A stretch of DNA of 40,958 nucleotides from CAZWRK01 sp964635875 (lineage in GTDB: Bacteria > Pseudomonadota > Gammaproteobacteria > Burkholderiales > Aquaspirillaceae), in NCBI GenBank assembly GCA_964635875.1, contig CAZWRK010000024.1, positions 1 through 40,958 of the forward strand, read 5' to 3'. The notes under the pieces were generated by a model, which was not told where the DNA came from, did not search any database, and saw only the letters and a program-made list of their open reading frames with translations. Below, in pieces: positions 1-8,246 of the stretch. Positions within the stretch are counted from its first letter, which is position 1; each line of letters opens with the position of its first letter. Position numbers and translations under genes: made by a program.

Positions 1-916
1 ACCCGTCAAACACTACCTTCAGTTCAGCGATTTTACTCTTGATGAATATTTGCATCTATTCGAACGAAGTTCTGTTCTGAAGCGACAGCATCACGATGGT
101 GCGTTGTACCGCCCATTAGTGGGCAAAGTCATGTCGATGATTTTCGAAAAAAACTCGACCAGAACACGTGTTTCCTTTGAGTCGGGAATGGCGCAACTGG
201 GTGGCCATGCTATTTTCCTCGATGGTCACAGCAGTCAAATTGGTCGGGGAGAGCCTGTGGCGGATACTGCACGTGTGCTTTCACGAATGACCGATATTAT
301 TATGATTCGCACGTTTGAGCAGTCATTGGTCGAGGATTTGGCCGCAAACTCACGTGTTCCTGTGATTAATGGCCTCACTAATGAGTACCATCCTTGCCAG
401 GTTTTAGCCGATATTTTTACTTGGATTGAAGCGCGAGGATCAATCCAAGGTAAGACCGTTGCGTGGATCGGTGATGGTAATAATATGGCCAGAACTTGGA
501 TGCAAGCAGCAAAGATTCTTGGGTTTAAATTGAAAGTAGCAACACCTGTTGGCTATGAGGTGAGTGTTTTAGACGAAGAAGTGTATGGGCCAGAATGCTT
601 TGAAGCATTTACGGATCCATTTGTTGCGGTGCAGAATGCTGACATTGTAACAACAGATGTTTTTACTAGCATGGGGTTCGAGTCTGAATCAGGAACTCGA
701 GAAGCTGACTTCAAAGGCTATACAGTGAACAGTGCTCTCATGGCGCATGCAAAACCAGATGCAATGTTTATGCATTGCCTGCCTGCTCATCGAGGTGAAG
801 AAGTGAGTGCTGATGTGATTGATGGACATCAGTCAGTTGTTTGGGATGAGGCCGAAAACCGAATGCACGTACAAAAAGCAATTATTGAATACCTGCTTTT
901 GGGTCAGGTTCTTTGA
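1..916 (+). CDS. argF: Ornithine carbamoyltransferase, 5' end cut by window
   Basis: Transfers the carbamoyl group of carbamoyl phosphate to ornithine to make citrulline, in the cytoplasm, as the penultimate stage of arginine synthesis. The carbamoyl-phosphate motif STRTR lies near nt 154-168, HPCQ near nt 389, and the ornithine-side motif HCLPAHRGEE near nt 773-802. The frame is open to the window edge, and the residues before the first internal ATG (nt 50) read PVKHYLQFSDFTLDEY, which matches the usual N-terminus of the family. The ATG at 50 is therefore internal and only the first few codons are missing; 304 residues are visible against a usual length of about 305. argG follows 72 bases downstream, so the two probably share a transcript. 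Confidence 0.96.
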   Translation, partial: PVKHYLQFSDFTLDEYLHLFERSSVLKRQHHDGALYRPLVGKVMSMIFEKNSTRTRVSFESGMAQLGGHAIFLDGHSSQIGRGEPVADTARVLSRMTDIIMIRTFEQSLVEDLAANSRVPVINGLTNEYHPCQVLADIFTWIEARGSIQGKTVAWIGDGNNMARTWMQAAKILGFKLKVATPVGYEVSVLDEEVYGPECFEAFTDPFVAVQNADIVTTDVFTSMGFESESGTREADFKGYTVNSALMAHAKPDAMFMHCLPAHRGEEVSADVIDGHQSVVWDEAENRMHVQKAIIEYLLLGQVL

Positions 917-988
917 TAATTATTTGATCAGTAATTTTATTTCTGCAAAAACTATGCAGCTTTGACTGAACTAAGGAAAGACTCTGCA

Positions 989-2227
989 ATGTCCGATATT
1001 AAACAGGCCAATAAAGTTGTTTTAGCATATTCTGGCGGTCTTGATACCTCTGTTATCTTGAAGTGGTTGCAAGATACATATGGGTGTGAAATCGTGACCT
1101 TTACTGCCGATTTGGGGCAAGGGGAGGAGCTCGAGCCTGCCCGCCAAAAAGCATTAAAATTTGGCATTAAACCAGAAAATATTTTTATTGATGATTTGCG
1201 CGAAGAGTTTGTTCGTGATTTTGTATTCCCTATGTTCCGTGCGAATACGGTATATGAAGGGGAATATTTATTAGGGACGTCTATTGCACGTCCTTTGATT
1301 GCAAAACGCCAAATTGAAATTGCTCGTCAAACCGGTGCTGATGCAGTTTCTCACGGTGCGACAGGCAAAGGTAACGATCAAGTTCGTTTTGAGTTGGGTT
1401 ACTACGGGCTGATGCCTGACGTGAAAGTGATTGCTCCGTGGCGCGAATGGGATCTGCTTTCCAGAGAAAAATTGCTTGCATACGCAGAAAAAGCGGGCAT
1501 TCCAATTGAAATGAAACATAAGCAAGGTGGATCTCCTTACTCTATGGATGCAAATCTTTTGCATATTTCATATGAGGGCCGCCATCTTGAAAACCCAGCG
1601 GCTGAGGCTGAGCCAGATATGTGGCGCTGGACTGTTAGTCCTGAAGATGCCCCTGATGCTGCTGAATATATTGATATCGAATTTGAAAAGGGCGACCCTG
1701 TTTCAATTAATGGTGTCCGCTTGGCTGCTCATGAGATTTTGGCAAACTTAAACAAAATAGGCGGGGCGCATGGTATTGGCCGTCTTGATTTAGTTGAAAA
1801 CCGTTATGTTGGAATGAAATCCCGTGGATGTTATGAAACACCTGGGGGCACTATCCTTTTAAAAGCACACAGAGCTATTGAATCTATTACTCTAGATCGA
1901 GAGGTTGCTCATCTGAAAGATGACATGATGCCTCGCTATGCAAGCCTGATTTATAATGGTTACTGGTGGGCGCCTGAGCGCAGTGCTTTACAAGCCTTGA
2001 TTGATTTTACCCAGCAAACTGTGAATGGTTGGGTTCGCTTGAAGCTGTATAAAGGTAATGTAATTGTTGTAGGCCGCGACTCAAAAACAGATTCTTTGTT
2101 CGATCCTACAATAGCAACATTCGAAGATGATCAAGGCGCTTACAACCAAAAAGACGCTCATGGGTTTATTCGTCTAAATGCTTTGAGAATGCGTATTGCT
2201 GGTAATTTAAGTAATAAACGCAGTTAA
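989..2227 (+). CDS. argG: Argininosuccinate synthase
   Basis: Condenses citrulline with aspartate, using ATP, to make argininosuccinate; it consumes the product of the preceding argF. The PP-loop ATP motif AYSGGLDTS is at residues 13-21, and the 412-residue length fits the common bacterial form of about 400-415 residues. The frame is open back to a TTG at 962, but the ATG at 989 is preferred: it has AAGGAA at 973-978 as ribosome-binding site, and the protein then begins MSDIKQANKVVLAYSGG, as homologues do. A strong hairpin with a T-run follows the stop codon, so argF-argG looks like a closed unit. Confidence 0.96.
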   Translation: MSDIKQANKVVLAYSGGLDTSVILKWLQDTYGCEIVTFTADLGQGEELEPARQKALKFGIKPENIFIDDLREEFVRDFVFPMFRANTVYEGEYLLGTSIARPLIAKRQIEIARQTGADAVSHGATGKGNDQVRFELGYYGLMPDVKVIAPWREWDLLSREKLLAYAEKAGIPIEMKHKQGGSPYSMDANLLHISYEGRHLENPAAEAEPDMWRWTVSPEDAPDAAEYIDIEFEKGDPVSINGVRLAAHEILANLNKIGGAHGIGRLDLVENRYVGMKSRGCYETPGGTILLKAHRAIESITLDREVAHLKDDMMPRYASLIYNGYWWAPERSALQALIDFTQQTVNGWVRLKLYKGNVIVVGRDSKTDSLFDPTIATFEDDQGAYNQKDAHGFIRLNALRMRIAGNLSNKRS

Positions 2228-2232
2228 TTTAT

Positions 2233-2277
2233 AAGTCTCGGGCAAATAAAATTGCTCGAGACTTTTTGTTTTTTTAA
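2233..2277 (+). terminator. Rho-independent terminator after argG
   Basis: Arms at 2233-2245 and 2252-2264 pair over 13 bases with one G-T wobble around a six-base loop. A T-rich tail follows. It starts 5 bases after the argG stop. Confidence 0.85.
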
Positions 2278-2317
2278 GAATGGAAATGTAAATTTTTTAT
2301 GAAGTGAGAAATATGGC

Positions 2318-2773
2318 GTGTTTAATAAATTAATCTCTAAAATTCAGCTGCTTTTTTTGTTTTTTCCTATGTCTGTGATGGCTAACTGCTGGGTCGAAGC
2401 TGGGGATCGTTATAAATTAGACCCTTGGCTGCTTTACTCCATTGCAAAGCAAGAGTCTGGTTTGAGAAGCGACGCAATAAATAAAAACAAAGATGGTTCA
2501 GAAGATCTTGGGATTATGCAAATTAATACACGCCACTTGCCAAAATTGACGGCCTATGGAATTCGCAGAGTTGAGCTTTTTGATCCATGCACAAATATCA
2601 TGGTCGGTGCATGGATTCTGGCAGAAAATTTTTATCGTTTTGGCAGAAATTGGAATGCAGTAGGGATGTATAATGCGGGCACTATGCCTTCTCTAGTGCA
2701 ACAAAAGAAAAGAGATTTATATGCCTCACGCATTATAAATATATACCGTGATGCTATGCGGCGTGGAAAGTAG
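2318..2773 (+). CDS. Small secreted lytic transglycosylase (SLT domain)
   Basis: Predicted periplasmic peptidoglycan-cleaving enzyme of the VirB1/IpgF-like group. A hydrophobic signal peptide covers roughly residues 8-22, with a plausible cleavage after VMA (residue 22). The single SLT domain shows the catalytic Glu in AKQESG (Glu46), GIMQIN further on, and the usual YNAG stretch. At 151 residues it is the short single-domain type. The start is a GTG preceded by GAAGTGAG at 2301-2308. Small enzymes of this kind usually open gaps in the wall for pili, flagella or secretion machines, but no such machine is adjacent; the nearest envelope-spanning genes are motA/motB about 0.8 kb downstream. Its substrate-level role here is unknown. 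Confidence 0.85.
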   Translation: MFNKLISKIQLLFLFFPMSVMANCWVEAGDRYKLDPWLLYSIAKQESGLRSDAINKNKDGSEDLGIMQINTRHLPKLTAYGIRRVELFDPCTNIMVGAWILAENFYRFGRNWNAVGMYNAGTMPSLVQQKKRDLYASRIINIYRDAMRRGK

Positions 2774-2787
2774 CTGAGAAAATTACT

Positions 2788-2991
2788 ATGAGCGAAGAAC
2801 AATTTACAAACATATCAATGGTTGTCTTGTTGACGGGATTGATTGGGTTCATGGGTTTTATTGTATGGGATCTTGGTAAAAAATCCGGTGCAGGGAAGTT
2901 TGGTATGTTTGTTTTGTTCTTGGTTTTGGGGTTTGGTGTTTCTGGATTTTTATTTAAGAATTTGCTTGTTGAATTTATGTTTATGAAATAA
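2788..2991 (+). CDS. DUF2788-type small membrane protein
   Basis: A 67-residue protein with two hydrophobic helices (about residues 9-29 and 38-58) separated by the conserved-looking link VWDLGKKSGAGKFG. This pattern matches my memory of the DUF2788 family of beta- and gammaproteobacteria, whose function is unknown. It begins 14 bases after the transglycosylase gene and ends 28 bases before yajQ, so cotranscription with both is likely. Nothing visible gives an activity. Confidence 0.75.
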   Translation: MSEEQFTNISMVVLLTGLIGFMGFIVWDLGKKSGAGKFGMFVLFLVLGFGVSGFLFKNLLVEFMFMK

Positions 2992-3019
2992 ATATTTCAT
3001 ATTTAAGAAAGATCTATGT

Positions 3020-3505
3020 ATGCCCTCTTTTGATGTTGTTTCAGAGGTCGATTTGGTCGAGGTTAAAAATGCCGTAGACCAGGCCAATAAAGAAGTTTCT
3101 ACTCGCTACGATTTTAAAGGTAGTGATTCTCGCGTTGAACATAAAGATAAAGTCTTGACTATTTTTGCAGATAGTGAATTTCAATTAGAGCAGGTAAAGG
3201 ACATCCTTATTGGTAAGCTTGCAAAAAGAAACGTAGATGTCCGCTGCTTAGACTATGAAAATATAGGTAAGGTAAGTGGTAATAAAGTAAAACAAGTAGT
3301 AAATGTAAAAGTTGGCATTGAAACAGACTTGGCAAAAAAAGTTGTTCGAATTGTAAAGGACTCTAAATTAAAAGTTCAGGCTTCCATTCAAGGGGATGCG
3401 GTGAGAATCACAGGAGCAAAGCGCGACATTTTACAAGACACGATTGCCTTGCTTCGTAAGGAAATAACAGATTTTCCAATGCAATATAATAATTTCAGAG
3501 ATTAA
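3020..3505 (+). CDS. yajQ: YajQ family nucleotide-binding protein
   Basis: A 161-residue cytosolic protein of the YajQ/UPF0234 (DUF520) family. Members have been reported to bind c-di-GMP or other nucleotides and to act in regulation; the physiological role differs between species. The N-terminal MPSFDVVSEVDLVEVKNAVD and the STRYDFKGSDS segment are family hallmarks. The length is normal, and a purine-rich site (AAGAAAG near 3005) precedes the ATG. A hairpin with a T-run follows, which separates it from motA. Confidence 0.92.
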   Translation: MPSFDVVSEVDLVEVKNAVDQANKEVSTRYDFKGSDSRVEHKDKVLTIFADSEFQLEQVKDILIGKLAKRNVDVRCLDYENIGKVSGNKVKQVVNVKVGIETDLAKKVVRIVKDSKLKVQASIQGDAVRITGAKRDILQDTIALLRKEITDFPMQYNNFRD

Positions 3506-3525
3506 AAAATGATTTTTTTGAGTTG

Positions 3526-3557
3526 ATTGTTGCTTTTGTGCAAGCAAGCAATTTTTT
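3526..3557 (+). terminator. Probable terminator between yajQ and motA
   Basis: Arms near 3526-3535 and 3542-3552 (ATTGTTGCTT against AAGCAAGCAAT, with a one-base bulge) enclose a six-base loop and run into six T. The pairing is imperfect, so confidence is moderate. Confidence 0.5.
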
Positions 3558-3604
3558 AATTATGTTGGAAGCATAACAACAAACAATAGGAAAAAAGGGC
3601 CCAT

Positions 3605-4465
3605 ATGTTTGTCATCATTGGCTACATTCTTGTTTTGGGGAGTGTTCTTGGCGGTTTTTTGATGGCCGGTGGTCATCTGGGATCTCTTTGGCAGCCTGCT
3701 GAGCTTATTATTATTGGTGGTGCAGGTCTGGGGGCCTTTGTTATTGCAAACGGTGGTGCGCCACTAAAGGCAACAGGAAAAGCTTTACCTACTTTATTTA
3801 AAAATTCAAAGTTTAATAAAGCTCTGTATATGGAGCTGTTTGCTTTGCTTTATGAGATTTTAACTAAAGTTCGGAAAGAAGGTTTGATGTCTATTGAGGC
3901 TGATGTAGATGCCCCAGAGGAAAGCCCCGTTTTTTCTAAATATCCAGGTATTTTAGCTGAGCATCATGTTACAGAATTTTTATGTGACTACTTGCGTTTG
4001 ATGGTTGGTGGGAATTTAAATCCTATTGAAATCGAAAATTTAATGGATATCGAGATCGAGACCCACCATCATGAAGGAGGTGTTCCTTCGTCTGCACTTG
4101 CAAAACTAGCTGACGGTTTACCCGCGTTTGGTATTGTTGCTGCGGTGATGGGGGTTGTTCATACCATGGAGTCTGTTGGTATTCCTCCTGCGGAGCTTGG
4201 TAAGTTAATTGCAGCAGCGCTAGTTGGTACCTTTTTAGGTATCTTGCTGTCTTATGGTTTTGTTGGACCTCTCGCGACAGTTCTTGAGTATCGGTTGGCG
4301 GATCAAACTAGAGCACTAACAACAATTAAAGTTACCCTGCTTGCTAGTTTAAACGGCTATGCCCCACCCGTTGCCGTTGAGTTTGGTCGTAAAGCATTGA
4401 GTAGTGCAGATAGACCTGGATTCTTAGAGTTAGAAGAGCATGTAAAAAATGCTAAAAATCGTTAA
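3605..4465 (+). CDS. motA: Flagellar motor stator protein MotA
   Basis: Inner-membrane proton-channel subunit of the flagellar stator; with MotB it converts proton flow into torque on FliG. Four hydrophobic segments are visible, with a large cytoplasmic loop after the second. Residues known to matter in E. coli MotA fall at exactly the same numbers here: Arg90 and Glu98 in the cytoplasmic loop, Pro173 (GLP), and Pro222 (GP) near the channel. At 286 residues it is the E. coli-like type. motB starts 40 bases downstream. No other flagellar genes are in the window. I searched the 100-base upstream gap for a sigma-28 promoter and could not find a convincing one. Confidence 0.95.
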   Translation: MFVIIGYILVLGSVLGGFLMAGGHLGSLWQPAELIIIGGAGLGAFVIANGGAPLKATGKALPTLFKNSKFNKALYMELFALLYEILTKVRKEGLMSIEADVDAPEESPVFSKYPGILAEHHVTEFLCDYLRLMVGGNLNPIEIENLMDIEIETHHHEGGVPSSALAKLADGLPAFGIVAAVMGVVHTMESVGIPPAELGKLIAAALVGTFLGILLSYGFVGPLATVLEYRLADQTRALTTIKVTLLASLNGYAPPVAVEFGRKALSSADRPGFLELEEHVKNAKNR

Positions 4466-4489
4466 TTATTAAATTTAATATCGATTTTT
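4454..4489 (+). terminator. AT-rich hairpin between motA and motB (possible attenuator)
   Basis: AAAAATCG at 4454-4461 pairs with CGATTTTT at 4482-4489, followed by another T. It overlaps the motA stop region and precedes the motB ribosome-binding site. It could partly terminate transcription, or be chance pairing in AT-rich DNA. Confidence 0.3.
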
Positions 4490-4505
4490 TAAGAAAAGGA
4501 AATGC

Positions 4506-5363
4506 ATGGCTGATGAATCACAACGCCCTATTATTATTAAGCGAATAAAAAAAGGGCATGGCGGGCATCATGGTGGCGCATGGAAAATTGCGTATGCTGA
4601 TTTTGTGACAGCCATGATGGCATTTTTCTTATTGATGTGGTTATTGAGCTCTGTGTCCCAAGGTACTTTGAGTGGTATTTCTGAGTATTTTCGAACACCA
4701 TTAAAAGTTGCATTGTTAGGTGGGGATGGGGCAGGTGATGCAAATACACCTATTAAAGGTGGTGGTGAAGACCTTTCTAGGTCTGCGGGCCAAGTTTCAA
4801 AATCAAATATTATGGTTGAAGAGAGGAAAAAAGAAAGGATCGTATTAAATAAACTTTCTCAAAAAGTTAGTCAAGCAATTGAATCTAATCCTGCTTTAAA
4901 GCAATATAAGAATCAAATTATGCTGGAAATGACTCCCGAAGGATTGAGAATTCAGATTCTGGATGAAAAAAACCGGCCTATGTTTGATAGTGGCAGCTCT
5001 GCACTTTTACCTCATACAAGGCTGATTCTTCAGGAATTTTCTCAAATTTTAAATGATGTTCCAAACAGGCTTTCTATTTCTGGGCATACAGATTCGACCC
5101 CTTTTGCTGCAGGTGAGCGCGGCTATAGTAACTGGGAATTATCTGCGGATCGGGCAAACGCGGCGAGAAGAGAATTAATTGTTGGTGGGATGAATGAGGA
5201 AAAAATGTTGAGGGTGGTTGGTCTTGCTGCCGCAAACCCTTTAGATAGCATGAACCCAGATAATCCGATTAACCGCCGAATTTCTATTATCGTGCTTAAT
5301 AAGCAGACAGAAAATAATATTTTGCGCGAAAGTGGCTCTAACGGAGATCACACTAGTCGGTAG
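4506..5363 (+). CDS. motB: Flagellar motor stator protein MotB
   Basis: Partner of MotA: a single membrane helix and a periplasmic OmpA-like domain that anchors the stator to peptidoglycan. The channel Asp that carries protons is at residue 32 (AYADFVTAMMAFFLLMW), the same number as in E. coli. The OmpA-like domain shows SISGHTDSTPF and NWELSADRANAARREL, and the plug region after the helix is also present. The ATG at 4506 has AAGGA just upstream; an ATG at 4502 is out of frame. The 285-residue length is near normal (E. coli 308). All key residues are intact, so a working stator is likely. Confidence 0.95.
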   Translation: MADESQRPIIIKRIKKGHGGHHGGAWKIAYADFVTAMMAFFLLMWLLSSVSQGTLSGISEYFRTPLKVALLGGDGAGDANTPIKGGGEDLSRSAGQVSKSNIMVEERKKERIVLNKLSQKVSQAIESNPALKQYKNQIMLEMTPEGLRIQILDEKNRPMFDSGSSALLPHTRLILQEFSQILNDVPNRLSISGHTDSTPFAAGERGYSNWELSADRANAARRELIVGGMNEEKMLRVVGLAAANPLDSMNPDNPINRRISIIVLNKQTENNILRESGSNGDHTSR

Positions 5364-5398
5364 GTTACATTTAATTTAAATTAAAATGGGGATTTTTT

Positions 5399-6127
5399 TT
5401 GTTCTCGTATTGGATTATTGCTGTAACCGCATTCGGCATTGCTTGGGGGGCTTTCATTATTTTGGGGCTCCCCATTGTTTATGGGCAAGTTGCCATTGCT
5501 ATTGCTATTGCTATTTATCTAAAGAAAACAAAGTTCTTTGTTTTCTTTGAAGCTGCTTTGTTACCCACAGTAATAGCACTTCTTTCCCTTGGCTTATCGC
5601 CGTGGTTTTATGGATTTGTATTTTTTTCTGTTTTCTTTACGTTTTCAAATGTATTTACAGAAAGAGTTCCTCTTTTTATATCGACAGATAAAAGTTTATT
5701 GGAATTAAAAAATATAGTTCAGGGTAAAAAAAATTTTATTGATTTGGGTTGTGGGACTGGGAGAGTGCTATTTTTTATGGTTGATCAGTGCCCGAATTTA
5801 TCTGTTGTAGGTGTTGAAAATTCACTCGTTCCTTATTTAATCGCATATGTCAAAAGATTTTTCTGCAAGCATCGATCTAGGGTGACTTTAATATTTGGTA
5901 GCATGTGGCGCGTTAATATTTGTTCAAGTGATTGTGTTTATGTGTATTTGTCACCTGCCCCGATGAAAAAAATCTGGGAAAAATTTTCTAACGAAGCAAA
6001 ATGTGGGGCTATTTTAATTAGCAATACGTTTTTAGTTCCTAACGTGCCTTATGATGAAATTTATCATCCAAAGGATAAGATTGGCTCTCGTATTTACATT
6101 TGGAAAAATGAAGGGCAAATAAGATGA
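5399..6127 (+). CDS. Membrane-anchored SAM-dependent methyltransferase
   Basis: The first ~85 residues hold three or so hydrophobic helices, one with an (AI)-repeat encoded by three tandem ATTGCT hexamers at 5495-5512. A class I methyltransferase motif I, IDLGCGTGRVLF, follows at about residues 114-124, with an acidic residue at the end of the second strand (VGVENS). Substrate is unknown. The likely start is TTG at 5399 with GGGGA at 5388-5392; an upstream ATG at 5386 is in a different frame. The gene overlaps the HDOD gene by 4 bases (ATGA), so the two are translationally coupled, and it follows motB by 35 bases. A role in motility or envelope modification is inference only. Confidence 0.75.
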   Translation: MFSYWIIAVTAFGIAWGAFIILGLPIVYGQVAIAIAIAIYLKKTKFFVFFEAALLPTVIALLSLGLSPWFYGFVFFSVFFTFSNVFTERVPLFISTDKSLLELKNIVQGKKNFIDLGCGTGRVLFFMVDQCPNLSVVGVENSLVPYLIAYVKRFFCKHRSRVTLIFGSMWRVNICSSDCVYVYLSPAPMKKIWEKFSNEAKCGAILISNTFLVPNVPYDEIYHPKDKIGSRIYIWKNEGQIR

Positions 6128-7449
6128 AAGCTTGGCTTACAGGAATTAATAGCGCTGTATACCCCGTGCGTGAAGTGACTATCCAGAATTTGTTGGCGCT
6201 AAAAGACAAAGAAGAAAGCCAAATTAATGTATCTGATTTGGCTAATGTTGTTCTGACAGAGCCTTTGTTGGTTTTTCAATTGCTGAGACATGTTGGTAGC
6301 CTGAAAAGATCACGTACATTAACGGAAACACTCAGTGTAGAGCATGCTATCTTACTTATTGGTTTTAATCAGTTTTTTAATTTAATTGCTAATTTGCCTA
6401 TTTTAGAAAAATCTGTTCCAAAAAATAGGGTGGATTGTATAGTCCTTGCATATTCTAAAGCACGTCTTTCTGCTTGGTTAATTAAAGAATGGCTTGCATT
6501 AATTGATGAGCATCGAGTAGAAGAGTATTTTGTAGCTGCGCTGCTTTACTATGTTCCATATTGCTGCAAATCAATTGAATTTTCATTTGATTTAAATGAC
6601 TCGTTGGATGAGTCGTTTAAAAAATGCTTTTCTTTGCCCTATGATATTGCTTTAGAGGGGTTTTTGAATGTTAGTTCATTGCCTAAGCAAGCGGCTAATT
6701 TATTAATTCAGTCTCATGAGACTGACCGTAGAAGGCTTGCATTACGTGCAGCTATACAAATTACATCCAGATTTAATGAAGGATGGTGGTCTAGACCTGT
6801 TAATAGCATGCTACAAAATGCAGCTGACTTGCTGCAACAGCAAGTAGAGTATTTATGGCAAGTAATGGTCCAGGTTATTTTATACTTGGTACGCCACTCT
6901 AGAGGTGGTGATTATAGATTGTTTGCACAATCTATTTTATATATCCCTAGCTCACCGATTGTTTCTGAAAATGAGTTTTTATTTTTAGATTGGCAAGATC
7001 AATCCCAAGAAAAAAGCTCAATTACCTTAAGCATTAGAGAACGATTGTCATCTTTAGCGCTCCAACTTGGCGTGGATAGGCTGTCATTTTTTGGTTTTGA
7101 TTCAGCGCAAAATTTATTAATCAATCAATATAGAATTGGGTTTGAACACGAAGATCCCATTATCTCTCAGCCTATTTCATGCGGAAGTATCTTCTTTGAA
7201 CCATTTTGTCGAAAAACACAAGCAATACGCGTTGCATCAGATCAATTAGAGGGTGTCTTTAGTAAATTTAAAGATCCATTTTTTAAAAGAGCTGCTGCAT
7301 CTGGCTTTGCGATGGTTTCATTAGTAATCGATGGTGAAATTCACGGAATTTACTATATAGATAACTATATCTCTGGTAGAGGTATTAGTGATTCTGTTTA
7401 TTTGTCTTTTAAAAAATCAGTCATTTCTCTTGCTTCGTTGTCTATATGA
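6124..7449 (+). CDS. HDOD domain signalling protein
   Basis: The N-terminal ~200 residues resemble an HDOD domain (PVREVTIQNLL, then VVLTEPLLVFQLLRHVGS and HAILLIGFNQFFNLI), a non-catalytic HD-related fold often found in bacterial signalling. The C-terminal ~130 residues, ending with IDGEIHGIYYIDNY, look GAF-like. At 441 residues the protein has no predicted membrane segment. It overlaps both neighbours by 4 bases (ATGA at each end), tying methyltransferase, HDOD protein and RNA methyltransferase into one translationally coupled run downstream of motAB. HDOD proteins commonly act in motility or c-di-GMP control; that role here is inferred from context. Confidence 0.72.
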   Translation: MKAWLTGINSAVYPVREVTIQNLLALKDKEESQINVSDLANVVLTEPLLVFQLLRHVGSLKRSRTLTETLSVEHAILLIGFNQFFNLIANLPILEKSVPKNRVDCIVLAYSKARLSAWLIKEWLALIDEHRVEEYFVAALLYYVPYCCKSIEFSFDLNDSLDESFKKCFSLPYDIALEGFLNVSSLPKQAANLLIQSHETDRRRLALRAAIQITSRFNEGWWSRPVNSMLQNAADLLQQQVEYLWQVMVQVILYLVRHSRGGDYRLFAQSILYIPSSPIVSENEFLFLDWQDQSQEKSSITLSIRERLSSLALQLGVDRLSFFGFDSAQNLLINQYRIGFEHEDPIISQPISCGSIFFEPFCRKTQAIRVASDQLEGVFSKFKDPFFKRAAASGFAMVSLVIDGEIHGIYYIDNYISGRGISDSVYLSFKKSVISLASLSI

Positions 7450-8246
7450 AAAAAATTACTTCTTGCGATAACCCTTTAGTTAAAGATGTTGTATCTCTTG
7501 TAAATAAACCATCCGAAAGAAAAAAAAGAAAACTCGTTTTTTTTGAAGGTTTACATCTGGCAGAACAATGTTTTAATCAAAAATTGAGCGTGGAGTATCT
7601 TTTTATTAGAGAAGATGCATTGAAAAGAAAAGAAATTTCTGATCTTTGCAATACTTTTCAGGCTAATAAAGTTGAATGTGTGCTTGTTTCACCATCAGTC
7701 TTTTCCAAAATAACCAATTTGACTAACGGTGGTGATGTATTTGTAATTGCAAGTTATGCAAGACCATTTTTTCTTGAAGAGCAGCAACTTCCATCAGAGA
7801 GTGTGGTTCTTCTGGATAGCATCCAAGATCCAGGGAATCTTGGAACTATCCTAAGAACAATTGCTGCATCAGGGATAAAATATGTCTTTATTTCTCCTGA
7901 GTCTGTTGATGCATGGTCTCCAAAAGTAATTAGAGCCGGAATGGGTGCGCATTTTTCTCTAAAAATTTATGAGCAAGTAAATCTCTCTGTAATCTTAGAG
8001 AAATTTAATGGAAAAAAAATTGTTACATCGTTAGATGCTAAATTATCTTTATATGAGGTTGATTTGACTGGTTGTTGTGCCTTTGTTTTTGGAAACGAAG
8101 GTGCTGGAGTTTCTCCTCACTTAAAACTTTTGGCAAATAACACGGTTATTATTCCTATGCCTGGCCAAGTAGAGTCATTAAACGTATCTTCTTCTGTTGC
8201 AATTTGTTTGTTTGAAAAAGTTCGTCAATCCAAGCTACTTGTCTAG
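7446..8246 (+). CDS. TrmH/SpoU-family RNA 2'-O-methyltransferase
   Basis: Predicted SAM-dependent methyltransferase of the SPOUT class that 2'-O-methylates a ribose in rRNA or tRNA. The N-terminal substrate-binding domain shows VFFEGLHLAEQCF (about residues 31-43). The three knot motifs are present: DPGNLGTILR (128-137), FGNEGAG (215-221) and IPMPGQVESLNVSSS (236-250). The 266-residue length is normal for the RlmB/TrmH-like group; which RNA and which position cannot be read from the sequence. Its last 12 bases overlap the 3' end of the opposing recombinase gene, so the recombinase unit ends inside this gene's 3' end. Confidence 0.88.
   Translation: MKKITSCDNPLVKDVVSLVNKPSERKKRKLVFFEGLHLAEQCFNQKLSVEYLFIREDALKRKEISDLCNTFQANKVECVLVSPSVFSKITNLTNGGDVFVIASYARPFFLEEQQLPSESVVLLDSIQDPGNLGTILRTIAASGIKYVFISPESVDAWSPKVIRAGMGAHFSLKIYEQVNLSVILEKFNGKKIVTSLDAKLSLYEVDLTGCCAFVFGNEGAGVSPHLKLLANNTVIIPMPGQVESLNVSSSVAICLFEKVRQSKLLV

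Noticed and set aside
50..916. ATG at 50 as the start of argF
   Set aside because: The frame is open to the window edge and the residues before it (PVKHYLQFSDFT) match the family N-terminus, so the true start lies upstream of the window.
3506..3604. Sigma-28 flagellar promoter upstream of motA
   Set aside because: No TAAA with a GCCGATAA-like element at the right spacing was found; only partial matches.
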